From Bacillus thuringiensis (GTDB taxonomy: Bacteria > Bacillota > Bacilli > Bacillales > Bacillaceae_G): a DNA stretch of 64,000 nt. A model generated the notes under the pieces. That model was given only the letters and a program-made list of their open reading frames with translations, made no database searches and had not been told where the DNA came from. Location of the stretch: contig NZ_CP155559.1 in the NCBI RefSeq assembly GCF_022095615.2, positions 1,671,501 through 1,735,500 on the forward strand, read 5' to 3'. Shown here piece after piece: positions 19,097 through 27,943 of the stretch. Each line of letters starts with the position of its first letter. Position 1 is the first letter of the stretch. The position numbers were made by a program, and so were the translations under genes.

Positions 19097-20341
19097 ATGA
19101 AAAATAGAATAATTGCAGCAGGAGTAATCGCAGCTAGTATATTATCTTATTCATCTAGTAGTTTCGCGCAAACACAAAAATTTCCAGATGTCCCAGCTAA
19201 ACATTGGGCAGAAGATTCTATTTACTATTTAGTAGAGAAAGGTGCAGTTAAAGGTAACGATAAAGGAATGTTCGAGCCTGAAAAAGAAATCACTCGTGCA
19301 GAAGCAGCTACAATGATGGCTCAAATCTTAAACTTACCAATCGATAAAAATGCTAAACCATCTTTCGGTGATTCTCAAAACGAATGGTATACTCCATTCA
19401 TCGCAGCTGTAGAAAAAGCTGGTGTTGTTAAAGGGAAAGGCCCAGGCGTATTTGATCCAACTGGGAAAATTGACCGAGTTTCAATGGCCTCTCTTATTGT
19501 AGAAGCTTACAAATTAGATTCTAAAGTAAATGGTACTCCAGCAACTAAATTCAGTGATTTAGAAAAAAGTTGGGGTAAAGCAAAAGCGAACATCTTAGTT
19601 GAATTAGGGATTTCTGTTGGGACTGGTGACAGATGGGATCCTGAAAAAATTCTAACTAAAGCAGAGGCAGCTCAATTTATTAAAAAGGCAGATTCTCTTA
19701 AAATAGGTAACCCTTTAGTAGAAAAGGTGGTTATTATTGATCCTGGTCATGGAGGATTTGATCCAGGGAATCCAGGACAAGGTGTAGAAGAAAGTGCAAT
19801 TGTATTTGATACATCTTTAAGATTACAGAAGTTGTTAGAAAAAAATACACCTTTAAAAGCTTTGTTAACACGTGAAGAGAACGGAAATCCAGGAAGTAAT
19901 AAAAATGAATCTCTTGCGAATCGAGTGAAATTTGGTCAAGAGAACAATGGAGATATATTTGTAAGCATTCATGCAAATTCTTCTGAAAAGCATGATGGTC
20001 ATGGAACGGAAACATATTATTATAAAAAATCCAAGCGTGGAGAAGAGACACAGATTGAAAAGGATAGCGAAGTATTAGCGAAGAAAATTCAAAAAAGAGT
20101 AGTAGAAGCACTACATACAAGAGATAGAACTATAAAAGACGATCATTCACTTTATGTAGTGAATAATAATACAGTACCAGCAGTTTTAACAGAGCTTGCC
20201 TTTATTGATAATAATATAGATAATGGTAAATTAGCTACTGAATCAGGAAGACAAATCGCTGCTGAGGCAGTTTATGCTGGGATTTTAGATTATTATGAAT
20301 GGAAAGGTTTCGATGTTTCCAAATATCGTTTAGCTAAATAA
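19097..20341 (+). CDS. S-layer-homology N-acetylmuramoyl-L-alanine amidase (Amidase_3)
   Basis: This secreted enzyme cuts the amide bond between muramic acid and the stem peptide. A signal peptide ends at SSFAQT (about residue 25). Three SLH modules (about 29-70, 90-131, 150-195) with FPDVP-HWA and ITRAEAA motifs should bind pyruvylated wall polysaccharide. The amidase domain (about 210-400) has the zinc ligands in DPGHGG (His near 218), the following EES (Glu), HANSS (His near 292) and catalytic Glu in LTELAF (near 365). GAGAGGGG lies 10 nt before the ATG. It is followed by a second SLH wall enzyme, a pairing known from the B. anthracis/B. cereus S-layer protein set. Confidence 0.92.
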   Translation: MKNRIIAAGVIAASILSYSSSSFAQTQKFPDVPAKHWAEDSIYYLVEKGAVKGNDKGMFEPEKEITRAEAATMMAQILNLPIDKNAKPSFGDSQNEWYTPFIAAVEKAGVVKGKGPGVFDPTGKIDRVSMASLIVEAYKLDSKVNGTPATKFSDLEKSWGKAKANILVELGISVGTGDRWDPEKILTKAEAAQFIKKADSLKIGNPLVEKVVIIDPGHGGFDPGNPGQGVEESAIVFDTSLRLQKLLEKNTPLKALLTREENGNPGSNKNESLANRVKFGQENNGDIFVSIHANSSEKHDGHGTETYYYKKSKRGEETQIEKDSEVLAKKIQKRVVEALHTRDRTIKDDHSLYVVNNNTVPAVLTELAFIDNNIDNGKLATESGRQIAAEAVYAGILDYYEWKGFDVSKYRLAK

Positions 20342-20352
20342 TATTGATTGCT

Positions 20353-20386
20353 AGGCCCATCGTCTATATAGAGGTGGGCTTTTTAT
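20353..20386 (+). terminator. Terminator after SLH amidase gene
   Basis: AGGCCCA and TGGGCTT around a loop of about 15 nt, followed by TTT. Confidence 0.65.
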
Positions 20387-20493
20387 GTAAGTTTTTGTAA
20401 TTTTATATCAAGATAAAAAGATATATCGTATTATACTAATTATGAATAAAATAATGGTAGATTAGTTTATTTTTATCACGTATACTTTTACTG

Positions 20494-20523
20494 TTGACTA
20501 ATTAAGAGTTTGTTAGTTTAATA
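20494..20523 (+). promoter_or_regulatory. Sigma-A promoter for SLH glucosaminidase gene
   Basis: TTGACT at 20494-20499 and TTAATA at 20518-20523 with an 18-nt spacer, giving a short leader that holds the Shine-Dalgarno sequence and the hairpin described separately. Confidence 0.55.
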
Positions 20524-20542
20524 GGGAAAATTATACGATAAA

Positions 20543-20592
20543 GGGAGGCAAGTTAACACGGGACAAGCATATACATAACGTGTTAAAAAAAT
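20543..20592 (+). promoter_or_regulatory. Shine-Dalgarno sequence separated from AUG by a hairpin
   Basis: GGGAGG at 20543-20548 is the only good ribosome site, yet the AUG is at 20593. Between them, TTAACACG (20553-20560) pairs perfectly with CGTGTTAA (20579-20586). Folding this stem leaves 4 + 6 = 10 unpaired nucleotides between the Shine-Dalgarno sequence and the AUG. No in-frame start lies between the TAA at 20584 and the AUG. Confidence 0.6.
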
Positions 20593-22005
20593 ATGAAAAA
20601 AGTTATTTCTAATGTGTTAGCAGTGACAGTCGCACTTCAAGTAGTGATGGCTCCAGCAACTTCGTTTGCATCTACAAAAGAATTTCCAGACGTTCCGAAA
20701 GATCATTGGGCACTTGAAGCGATTACTGATTTAACGTCAAAAGGGGTTATTGCAGGTTACGATAATGGTAAATTTGGCTTTGGAGATGTTGTAACTCGTG
20801 AGCAAGTAGCAGCATTAATGTATCGCGCATTAAAACCAGAAGCAAAAACCGATTATAAAAATCCATACTCTGATATTAGTGCGGGAACGACGATGTTCCA
20901 AAAAGAAATTTTGGCATTAACAGATATGGGGATTTTTGTAGGTGATGGTAAAGGAACATTTAGACCGAAAGAATCGTTAACTCGTGCTGAGATGTCTGTT
21001 ATTTTGCAAAAAGCATTTAAACTAGAAGTAAAAGCACCACATACATTTAATGATATAGATGCAGCGCATTGGTGGGCAAAAGAAGCAATTAGTGCATTGC
21101 AATCCAATGGTGTAGCGGCAGGGAATAATTTTGGAGGATTTGATCCATCAGGTGTATTAACACGTGAAAGCTATGCACAATTATTATATAAAGCGATGCA
21201 AATTAAAAATGATGTTCCTGTTGAACAGCCATCATATATTAATCTAGATGTGACATTACCATCTAACATAACGGCACAAGAGATTGATAATTTCATTAAA
21301 AAATGGCATCCTGACAGTCCGCTTATTGGAACGGGTAAAGATTTTATTCAAGCACAAAATGAGTATGGTGTGAGCGCATTATACTTAGCTGCACATGCAA
21401 TCTTAGAATCTGGTTACGGGAAATCAGAAATTGCATATCGTAAACATAATTTATTTGGCTTAAAAGCATTTGATTGGGATCCATTTGCATATGCAAAATA
21501 TTTACCATCGTACGGGCAAAGTATTTCATACAATGCTGATTATGTAAGAAAGAACTACTTAGAAGAAGGCGCTCCTCATTTCAATGGTTACACATTACCT
21601 GCTATGAATGTTAAGTATGCAACAGATAAAGCATGGGCTGGAAAAATCGCTAATATTATGGAACGTATTAAGCCTTTCAATAACAAAGATTATCAAAATG
21701 TAAAACGATTAGCGAAAAATCCTAATACATTAAATGTAAATGCACTAGGCGAAGCGATTCCATATAAAGATTATACAAAAGATGCAAAAGCTACAGTTCA
21801 ATCGGTAGGATCTTACTACCAAGTTCCATTCCCGTTTAACAATCCAATTAAGAGTGTACCAAATGTTACACAAAATGAAGTTGGAAAATTAGAAAATGGT
21901 ACGAAAGTAAACGTATATCGTGAAGATCCAAACGGCTGGGTAGAATTTTCACTTGAAAATACTCAAGAAAAGTATTGGACATTGAAGAAGAACTTAAAAT
22001 TATAG
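20593..22005 (+). CDS. bslO: S-layer-homology endo-beta-N-acetylglucosaminidase (BslO-like)
   Basis: A signal peptide ends near TSFASTK (residue 27). Three SLH modules (about 30-70, 92-135, 152-195) anchor the protein to wall polysaccharide. A glucosaminidase domain (about 220-370) carries [15 protein letters not shown] with the likely catalytic Glu near 271, and [12 protein letters not shown]-terminal SH3-like region (about 395-470) follows. This is the architecture of B. anthracis BslO, which cuts glycan strands at septa and controls chain length; the symbol rests on that likeness, from memory. The gene follows the SLH amidase but has its own promoter and an unusual ribosome-site arrangement. 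Confidence 0.85.
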   Translation: MKKVISNVLAVTVALQVVMAPATSFASTKEFPDVPKDHWALEAITDLTSKGVIAGYDNGKFGFGDVVTREQVAALMYRALKPEAKTDYKNPYSDISAGTTMFQKEILALTDMGIFVGDGKGTFRPKESLTRAEMSVILQKAFKLEVKAPHTFNDIDAAHWWAKEAISALQSNGVAAGNNFGGFDPSGVLTRESYAQLLYKAMQIKNDVPVEQPSYINLDVTLPSNITAQEIDNFIKKWHPDSPLIGTGKDFIQAQNEYGVSALYLAAHAILESGYGKSEIAYRKHNLFGLKAFDWDPFAYAKYLPSYGQSISYNADYVRKNYLEEGAPHFNGYTLPAMNVKYATDKAWAGKIANIMERIKPFNNKDYQNVKRLAKNPNTLNVNALGEAIPYKDYTKDAKATVQSVGSYYQVPFPFNNPIKSVPNVTQNEVGKLENGTKVNVYREDPNGWVEFSLENTQEKYWTLKKNLKL

Positions 22006-22006
22006 A

Positions 22007-22045
22007 CAAAAAAGGTGTTTTCATTTATGAAAACACCTTTTTATA
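22007..22045 (+). terminator. Terminator after bslO-like gene
   Basis: AAAAAGGTGTTTTCAT and ATGAAAACACCTTTTT around TT; the stem ends in the T run. Confidence 0.88.
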
Positions 22046-22149
22046 TTTTTACCAATAATTTAACAGATTCATATATAATTAAAAGTATTGGAGATTGAAT
22101 TTTCTGTTTTATATTCAGTTTTGACTTAATTTGAAAAGAGGATTGAGGT

Positions 22150-23412
22150 ATGCAAGGAGAAATACGAACAGAGAAAAATGAAAGTTATGTCGGTAAATTG
22201 TTATTACCAGTTAAAGCGTCATCACATTTTAAATTTTTATGGATTGGGCAATTGCTTTCGGCTTTAGGTAGTTCGATAACGATGGTCATACTGCCAGTCG
22301 TTGTATATTCATTGACTGGTTCAACAGTTGTAATGGGAATGACTATGGCAATGTACATGCTTCCTAATATTCTTGCGTTACCGTTTGCTGGATTAGTCGT
22401 AGATCGAATGGATCGGGTGAAAGTAATGTTATTTACAGATATAATTCGCTGCGTATTAATGCTATTACTTGCAACACTTATATTTATGGACGTTTTAACA
22501 ATTCCACTTCTATATGTACTCGTAGCATTGTATGGGCTTATGGAAGGGATATTTCAGCCGGCATATGCGGCTGTAAGAGCGAAAGTATTCGTACCGGATA
22601 TTCGAAATGCAGCTAATGCATTAACTCAAATGAGTAATCAAGGTATACGACTAATTGGGCCGGCTCTTGGAGGATTGATCGTTTCAGTTGCATCTGCCGG
22701 AATAGGATTTGGACTAGATGCAGTAACGTATTTGTTATCATTTTTATGTTTATTATTTTTAAGAGAAATAAAGTTTGGAAAAGTAAAAAACATTGAAAAA
22801 AGAAAGATTGATTACAAACAAGAGTTTATGGAAGGTGTTTTCGTTTTAAAAAGTCATCCGTGGCTATGGATTACAATTTTAGTCTTTTCTTTCATCAATA
22901 TTTGTTATGCCGGCATTATCGTCGTATTAATTCCATGGTTATTTAATGTTCATCATCATTTTGAAGCATACGTGTATGGAATAGGAATGGCATCTTCTGG
23001 TGTTGGAGCTGTAATTGCTGCATTAATATTTGGCGGGAAGGAACGGTGGCATAAGCGGGGATTACTTGCCTATGGTGGTGTTTTAATAAGTGGTTGTGCG
23101 CTTTTAATAATGCCGTTTATTACTTGGGCACCTGCATTAATTGCATTAATGGCAATTGAAGGGTTCGGTATGATGATATTTGGACTCATTTGGGAAACAA
23201 GTTTACAAGAACTCGTACCAGAAGAAGCATTTGGAAGAGTGGCAAGCCTTGATATGCTAGGTTCATTTGCTTTATTGCCACTCGGCTATGTGGTTGTAGG
23301 ATGGTTAGCTACTGTCATAGGTGGCGAGGTAACGATTATAACACTAGCTATTTTAGTACTTGTAACGATTGGAATAGCATTGGCTGTACCAAGTATTAGG
23401 CGGTTCGATTAA
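22150..23412 (+). CDS. MFS transporter (MFS_3/enterobactin-exporter-like)
   Basis: A 420-residue, 12-helix transporter. FKFLWIGQLLSALGSSITMVILPVVVYSLTG at the first helix and the LVVDRMDRVKVML loop between helices 2 and 3 match the EntS/MefA-like branch of the major facilitator superfamily, which usually exports drugs or siderophores. A GAGG site precedes the ATG. It is followed at 28 nt by a small unknown gene on the same strand. The substrate cannot be read from the sequence. Confidence 0.85.
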   Translation: MQGEIRTEKNESYVGKLLLPVKASSHFKFLWIGQLLSALGSSITMVILPVVVYSLTGSTVVMGMTMAMYMLPNILALPFAGLVVDRMDRVKVMLFTDIIRCVLMLLLATLIFMDVLTIPLLYVLVALYGLMEGIFQPAYAAVRAKVFVPDIRNAANALTQMSNQGIRLIGPALGGLIVSVASAGIGFGLDAVTYLLSFLCLLFLREIKFGKVKNIEKRKIDYKQEFMEGVFVLKSHPWLWITILVFSFINICYAGIIVVLIPWLFNVHHHFEAYVYGIGMASSGVGAVIAALIFGGKERWHKRGLLAYGGVLISGCALLIMPFITWAPALIALMAIEGFGMMIFGLIWETSLQELVPEEAFGRVASLDMLGSFALLPLGYVVVGWLATVIGGEVTIITLAILVLVTIGIALAVPSIRRFD

Positions 23413-23440
23413 TTATGTAGGTTAAAAGGGGGGAGGGTAT

Positions 23441-23719
23441 ATGAATATAGAAAACCTACATGATTTACTAGTACATGAGTTGGGATGTAAATACATTTTG
23501 GGAGAAAAGGTATTTGAAGCAAAAAATTTCACAGTCTATATCGCTACCCATAGAGAAAATAGGCTAGCATATAACCAACTCGTATTAATAAAGCATCTTT
23601 ATAATGAAAAGCCCTCCGTACATATTTGGCGTAAGAAAATTAGTATGGAAGCAACAGAACTGGAAATTACAAAAGAAGTGGCAGAAGCAATTCAATCTGG
23701 TTTTGTAAAAAAAGAGTAG
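23441..23719 (+). CDS. Hypothetical 92-aa protein
   Basis: Not recognised. It is a soluble mixed alpha/beta protein beginning MNIENLHDLLVHELGCKY, with no signal peptide or membrane helix. A strong AGGGGGGAGGG site lies before the ATG and the gene sits 28 nt after the MFS gene, so translation is well supported and cotranscription is likely. A hairpin shared with the convergent gene follows. Confidence 0.7.
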   Translation: MNIENLHDLLVHELGCKYILGEKVFEAKNFTVYIATHRENRLAYNQLVLIKHLYNEKPSVHIWRKKISMEATELEITKEVAEAIQSGFVKKE

Positions 23720-23746
23720 GCCCTAATCAAATTAGAGCTTACTCTT
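23712..23746. terminator. Convergent hairpin terminator
   Basis: AGAGTA-GC-CTAAT pairs with ATTAG-GC-TACTCT with two internal mismatches. A-rich and T-rich flanks make it usable by both converging genes. Confidence 0.65.
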
Positions 23747-24203
23747 CATTAAATACAAATGTTTGTTTCATTTTTTTACTTTCATTTACTGGATGGCCGT
23801 TGTAAGAGAAGTTCTTTTCTTCCCAAGTTATGACGACTTTGAAATTATGGCTGTTAAAGTCTAATGGGAATACGATGTAATCAAAGCTTGTATCACTTTT
23901 CGAAACGTTGTTATTTAAAGCGGTAGCATTAAAAGTAGCTTTAGAGGTAGGGGTGTTATCAAGTATTTCCACAGCTACGTTTGATACATCATTACCGATG
24001 TTTTTTACGAGTAAACTATATGTATCGTATACACCTTGTTTTGGCTGCAATGCTTGCTTGTTTACGTTATGAGAATTATCAATTTCGATATACCATTGTT
24101 TAGACTTTGATGCGATTGGTAGTGATTGAAATGTGTATGCACTAGCTTGTATTGGTAGTGCTAAACAGATTAGTGCAAAGAGAGAAAATATTTTTCGTTT
24201 CAT
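23739..24203 (-). CDS. Secreted hypothetical protein (154 aa)
   Basis: A clear signal peptide (MKRKIFSLFALICLALPIQASAY, cut here as n-region KRK, a hydrophobic core and ASA cleavage site at about residue 22) is followed by a 130-residue domain rich in beta strands, such as YDTYSLLVKNIGNDVSNVAV and FKVVITW. The domain looks like an immunoglobulin-type extracellular module. Its family is not recognised. AGTTCTCTAAAAATG gives only a modest ribosome site. Confidence 0.7.
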   Translation of the reverse strand: MKRKIFSLFALICLALPIQASAYTFQSLPIASKSKQWYIEIDNSHNVNKQALQPKQGVYDTYSLLVKNIGNDVSNVAVEILDNTPTSKATFNATALNNNVSKSDTSFDYIVFPLDFNSHNFKVVITWEEKNFSYNGHPVNESKKMKQTFVFNEE

Positions 24204-24282
24204 TTTTAGAGAACTCCCATTCTTTAATGAATATATTTGTTATTATCTTCTCTTTTTGAGATGATATACCATATAATGTGAA

Positions 24283-24423
24283 ATGCTATTTGTGACACCC
24301 ATGAATGTAAGTTGCATTTTACATGCAACAATTGGTTTTAATATTCCGTTGAACACATCTTATATTGTAGGTGCGGTTATTACGGTTATATTAACTGCTG
24401 TATTCTTTATGAAAGCTGTGTAG
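24283..24423 (+). pseudogene. Possible remnant of a membrane protein C-terminus (46 codons)
   Basis: A short open stretch begins MLFVTPMNVSCILHATIG and ends with a membrane-helix-like tail, SYIVGAVITVILTAVFFMKAV, before TAG. There is no ribosome site, and the frame upstream is closed by a TAA at 24274. It resembles the last helix of a transporter and may be what is left of a decayed gene. A small hairpin, GTGTAGA/TCTACAC (24418-24436), overlaps the stop. Low certainty. Confidence 0.3.
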
Positions 24424-24509
24424 AGATTTTCTACACAACTTTTCTAATGTGAGAATTTTCCAATAATATGTTAAAATAGTATTGTCATACAACAAGGGGG
24501 ATTTGTTTT

Positions 24510-25322
24510 ATGGAAAATGGACATCTTGTTAAAATAGATTTAACGAAAAGAATAGAATCAAAGTCTAAGTATAATAAGAAACTTGAAAAATATCAGAGAC
24601 GCTTATTAGCACTTCAGCAAATTGTAAAAGAAGAAAAAATTGCAGTTATGCTCGTTATGGAAGGTTGGGATGCGGCTGGGAAAGGCGGGGCGATTAAGAG
24701 AGTGACGGAACACCTTGATCCGCGTGGGTTTCAAGTAAATCCAATTGGAGCACCAGCACTTCATGAAAAACGGTACCATTACTTGCAACGTTTCTGGCGA
24801 AAACTTCCTCAGTACGGGCAAATTACTATTTTTGATCGCTCATGGTACGGCCGTGTGTTAGTTGAGCGTGTTGAAGGTTTTGCTACAAAGGAAGAGTGGA
24901 CGAGAGCGTATGATGAGATTAATGATTTTGAAAAATTACTAACAGATGATCATTATATAATCGGAAAGTTTTTCTATCATATTAGTAAAGATGAACAATT
25001 AAAGAGGTTTAAAGATAGAGAGAAAAATCCTTTGAAAAGATGGAAAATTACAGACGAAGATTGGCGTAATCGTAACAAATGGGACGAGTATGTAGAAGCA
25101 ACGGAAGACATGTTTGAAAATACAAATAAGCCAAATGCAAAGTGGCATATTATCGAAAGTAACGATAAATTATATGCTCGTGTGAAAACGTTAAAAGTGA
25201 TGATTTCGTTAATTGAGGAGTATCTCTTAAAACATAATATAGAACTACCTTCGTATTATTATGAAATAAAAGAAGGTAAGACAGAAGGCTTTGAAGCGAA
25301 TCAAGTTGTAGTTGTAAAATAG
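24510..25322 (+). CDS. Polyphosphate kinase 2 family protein
   Basis: PPK2 enzymes move phosphate between polyphosphate and nucleotides. This 270-residue protein has Walker A GWDAAGKGG at about residues 52-60, DPRGFQVNPIGAPALHEKRYHYLQRFW lid-region features and Walker B IFDRSWYGR near 107-115, all PPK2 hallmarks. One-domain class I and III enzymes differ in using NDP or NMP, and that choice cannot be fixed here. The ribosome site is AAGGGGG. It stands alone and is closed by a strong terminator. Confidence 0.92.
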   Translation: MENGHLVKIDLTKRIESKSKYNKKLEKYQRRLLALQQIVKEEKIAVMLVMEGWDAAGKGGAIKRVTEHLDPRGFQVNPIGAPALHEKRYHYLQRFWRKLPQYGQITIFDRSWYGRVLVERVEGFATKEEWTRAYDEINDFEKLLTDDHYIIGKFFYHISKDEQLKRFKDREKNPLKRWKITDEDWRNRNKWDEYVEATEDMFENTNKPNAKWHIIESNDKLYARVKTLKVMISLIEEYLLKHNIELPSYYYEIKEGKTEGFEANQVVVVK

Positions 25323-25356
25323 TACAGAGTTTACATGTGAAATATAAAGTCGAGCT

Positions 25357-25398
25357 ACCCTGTAATTTTGAACAATAAAATTACAGGGTGTTTTTTTA
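25357..25398 (+). terminator. Terminator after PPK2 gene
   Basis: ACCCTGTAATTTT and AAAATTACAGGGT form a 13-bp stem followed by GTTTTTTT. Confidence 0.9.
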
Positions 25399-25409
25399 TT
25401 TAGAAACAT

Positions 25410-25480
25410 TTTACAATTAACAGAATAAGTTATATAATCAATAATCATATTAACAATGTTAATGTGATTATTGATTATAT
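25410..25480 (+). promoter_or_regulatory. padR promoter overlapped by a 49-bp near-perfect palindrome
   Basis: TTTACA (25410-25415) and TATAAT (25433-25438) are spaced by 17 nt. The palindrome at 25432-25480 has two 23-nt arms matching at 22 positions around the centre AAT (25455-25457), and its left arm covers the -10 box. This is a strong candidate operator for autorepression by the PadR protein encoded next. Confidence 0.75.
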
Positions 25481-25499
25481 ATTATGTGGGGGTTTTATT

Positions 25500-26039
25500 T
25501 TGAAGGGAAGAGATGTTGTTTTAGGTTTATTGATGGAAAAAGAATTGTCTGGTTATGATATTAAAATTGTGTTCGAAGACGTATTTACTCATTTTTTTGA
25601 TGGGAGTTTTGGAATGATTTATCCAACGTTACGACAGTTGGAAAAAGAGGGGAAAATCAAGAAAGAGGTTATTATGCAAGAAGGGAAACCAAATAAGAAA
25701 ATGTACTTTATTACAGATGAAGGGCGTGAAGAGTTTTATCAATACATGCAAACAGATGTAGAGAAAGATGTTTTACGTTCAGATTTTTTAATGAGGATGT
25801 ATTTCGGTAATTATAGCGATGATAAGGCGATAAAAAAATGGATTGCGGACGAAATTGAAAGGAAAGAGCTATACATTGCGGATCTTCGTTTGAAATATGA
25901 AAAGTGGAGAGAAGGTATTACTTTTGTTGAGGAAATTTCACTCGATATAGGTATCGCATCGTATAGTGCTCAAGTAGAGACGTTGAAAAGAAAACTAGAG
26001 CAACTAGAAGCAAAAGAACACAATAAAATGGAAGAATGA
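25500..26039 (+). CDS. PadR-family transcriptional regulator
   Basis: A 179-residue winged-helix repressor. I start it at TTG 25500 (KGRDVVLGLLMEKELSGYDI) because GTGGGGG lies 7 nt upstream and PadR proteins usually begin this way; an earlier ATG at 25464 falls in the operator. The N-terminal domain has the family pattern SGYDI, GMIYPTLRQLEKEGKI and YFITDEG. The C-terminal half (about 95-175) is the coiled-coil dimer region with WIADEIERKELYIADLRLKYEKW. A DHA2 efflux pump follows after 36 nt, the classic repressor-pump pair. It is probably released from DNA by the pump's substrates (inference). Confidence 0.88.
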   Translation: MKGRDVVLGLLMEKELSGYDIKIVFEDVFTHFFDGSFGMIYPTLRQLEKEGKIKKEVIMQEGKPNKKMYFITDEGREEFYQYMQTDVEKDVLRSDFLMRMYFGNYSDDKAIKKWIADEIERKELYIADLRLKYEKWREGITFVEEISLDIGIASYSAQVETLKRKLEQLEAKEHNKMEE

Positions 26040-26075
26040 AAAATCTGTTCATAATAAATAAAGGGGTAGATGAAC

Positions 26076-27824
26076 ATGGAGCAATCAAAGGGTATTAAGG
26101 TTGTCTTTTTAATGTGTCTAGGTATATTTCTTTGTATGATTGATACGACAATTATGAATATAGCTTTACCCGCGATACAAACGAGTGTAAATACGTCATT
26201 AGAAAAGATGTCTTGGGTATTAAATGTATATACGATGACGATTGCGGTACTCGCCATTCCACTAGGGCGGATAGCTGATATTTTTGGGAAAGCAAAGATG
26301 TATATTCTTGGTTTGATAATTTTTGGTGGTGGATCAATACTTTGCGCTTTTGCTAATACGGGCGATTTCCTTATCTTTTCTCGCTTTATACAAAGTGTAG
26401 GTGCAGCGATTTTATTTCCGACTAGTATGGTAATTGGTGTATCAGCAATGCCATTAGCTAAGAGGGATGTTGCACTTGCAATTCTAGGAGTATCACAAGG
26501 ATTATCAGCTGCGATGGGACCAGTAATAGGTGGAATTATTACACAAAATTTCGGTTGGAGATGGGTGTTCTTCGTTAATGTTCCAATTTGTATTCTTGGA
26601 ATCATTTTATGCTGCATTATGTTACAAATAAAAAATGAAGAACGTATTATCTCAAAAATAGATTGGATAGGACTGCTATTAAGTAGCACAGCAATTTTTT
26701 CTTTTACTCTCATATTAGTAAAAGGCAATACATGGGGATGGCAAAGTAATATAGCTGTGTCTTGTTATGCAATTAGCACTATTTCTCTTATTCTATTTGT
26801 TCTAGTGGAACGAAAGATTCATAATCCAATGGTGAATTTAAATTTATTTAAAGATCGAATATTTGTTGGAGCATCTATCGTTGTAATATTAAGTAATTTA
26901 TTTTTAATTGGAGTAACTGTATTACTTCCAACGTTCTTGACGAAAATACAAGGTCGAACGGAAATCGAAGCAGCTTTTTTAGTGACACCTATTTCAGCAA
27001 TGATATTTTTAGTCTCACCAGTTGCAGCAACTTTAATTAATAAACTTGGAAAAGTAACTATTATTTTGTCAGGCTTTCTTATTATGGGGCTATCTTATTA
27101 TTGGTTGCAAATGATTGATGTTAATTCAACAAATATAGAAATAATTATTCCATGTATGATATTAGGTGTTGGGTATGGTTTAGTAGTAGGTCCAATTACA
27201 GTTTTAAGTGCTTCTTCGTTTGAAGGGGAATTATTAACTGCTTCTCAAAGTGTTGTCTCGATGTTACGACAAGTTGGAATTGTATTAGCAGTTGCAATAT
27301 TTGTATCTAACTTAACGCACAACATAACTGTAAATAAAGAGAAGGTATATCGTTATGCAGAAAAAAAAGTGCGTAATATTCATGTGAGTAGTGCTCAGCA
27401 AGCTGAGATATTACAAATAACAAAAGGAAAAATAGAGAACCAAAGTATAGAAACAAATGTAGAAAAAGATCAAAATGAAGCATTTGTAGAATTAAATAAA
27501 GAGAAAAAAGATGAATTAATTCACCAAAAGGTGGATGAAGTATTAAGAGAAGTTCCAGTAGAATATAGAGATGTAAAAAGAGAAGAAGTTATGAGTCAAG
27601 TGACAAATGAAGTTGAAAAACAAGAAGAAAGTATAAAGAAAGAAGTACTCGCATTTTCGAATGATGTGAATCATTATGCTAAGAATCAGATGGCTATGAG
27701 TTTTACAGATTTATATAAAGTGAGTGTGCCAATTATTTTAGTTTTTGCTTTAGTAAGTTTGTTATTTTGGGAAGGAAAGACTTTGAGTAAAAAGAGAGGG
27801 GAAAGAGTTATAGGGGGAGTCTAA
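26076..27824 (+). CDS. DHA2 (EmrB/QacA-type) MFS efflux pump with large charged insertion
   Basis: A 582-residue drug:proton antiporter. I chose ATG 26076, 9 nt after AAGGGG; ATG 26070 is too close to that site. Family marks are DTTIMNIALPAI in helix 1, LGRIADIFGKAKMYILG between helices 2 and 3, and the motif C region GVSQGLSAAMGPVIGGI in helix 5. Between the last two helices lies a hydrophilic stretch of about 120 residues (roughly 418-538) rich in Glu, Lys and Gln, predicted to be helical. Its position and size are unusual compared with the QacA-type pumps I recall. It is coregulated with PadR. Confidence 0.85.
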   Translation: MEQSKGIKVVFLMCLGIFLCMIDTTIMNIALPAIQTSVNTSLEKMSWVLNVYTMTIAVLAIPLGRIADIFGKAKMYILGLIIFGGGSILCAFANTGDFLIFSRFIQSVGAAILFPTSMVIGVSAMPLAKRDVALAILGVSQGLSAAMGPVIGGIITQNFGWRWVFFVNVPICILGIILCCIMLQIKNEERIISKIDWIGLLLSSTAIFSFTLILVKGNTWGWQSNIAVSCYAISTISLILFVLVERKIHNPMVNLNLFKDRIFVGASIVVILSNLFLIGVTVLLPTFLTKIQGRTEIEAAFLVTPISAMIFLVSPVAATLINKLGKVTIILSGFLIMGLSYYWLQMIDVNSTNIEIIIPCMILGVGYGLVVGPITVLSASSFEGELLTASQSVVSMLRQVGIVLAVAIFVSNLTHNITVNKEKVYRYAEKKVRNIHVSSAQQAEILQITKGKIENQSIETNVEKDQNEAFVELNKEKKDELIHQKVDEVLREVPVEYRDVKREEVMSQVTNEVEKQEESIKKEVLAFSNDVNHYAKNQMAMSFTDLYKVSVPIILVFALVSLLFWEGKTLSKKRGERVIGGV

Positions 27825-27898
27825 GGGAAATAATCTAAAGGTGAGTTATATTCAAATGATGGAATGCTAGCTGTGATAAAATTAGTATAATTATTTTG

Positions 27899-27943
27899 GG
27901 AACCCCTCGGTAATGGGAAAAACATAAACCGTGGGGTTCTTTA
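27899..27943 (+). terminator. Terminator after the padR/DHA2 operon
   Basis: GAACCCC-CGGT and ACCG-GGGGTTC pair around a 16-nt loop, followed by CTTT. Confidence 0.75.

Noticed and set aside
24450..24466. CodY-like AATTTTCCAATAATA upstream of PPK2
   Set aside because: Four mismatches, two of them in the core; too weak to call.
25970..26728. 252-codon frame antisense to the padR/DHA2 genes
   Set aside because: It spans the junction of two well-supported genes and has no family features; it is a by-product of the hydrophobic coding sequence opposite.
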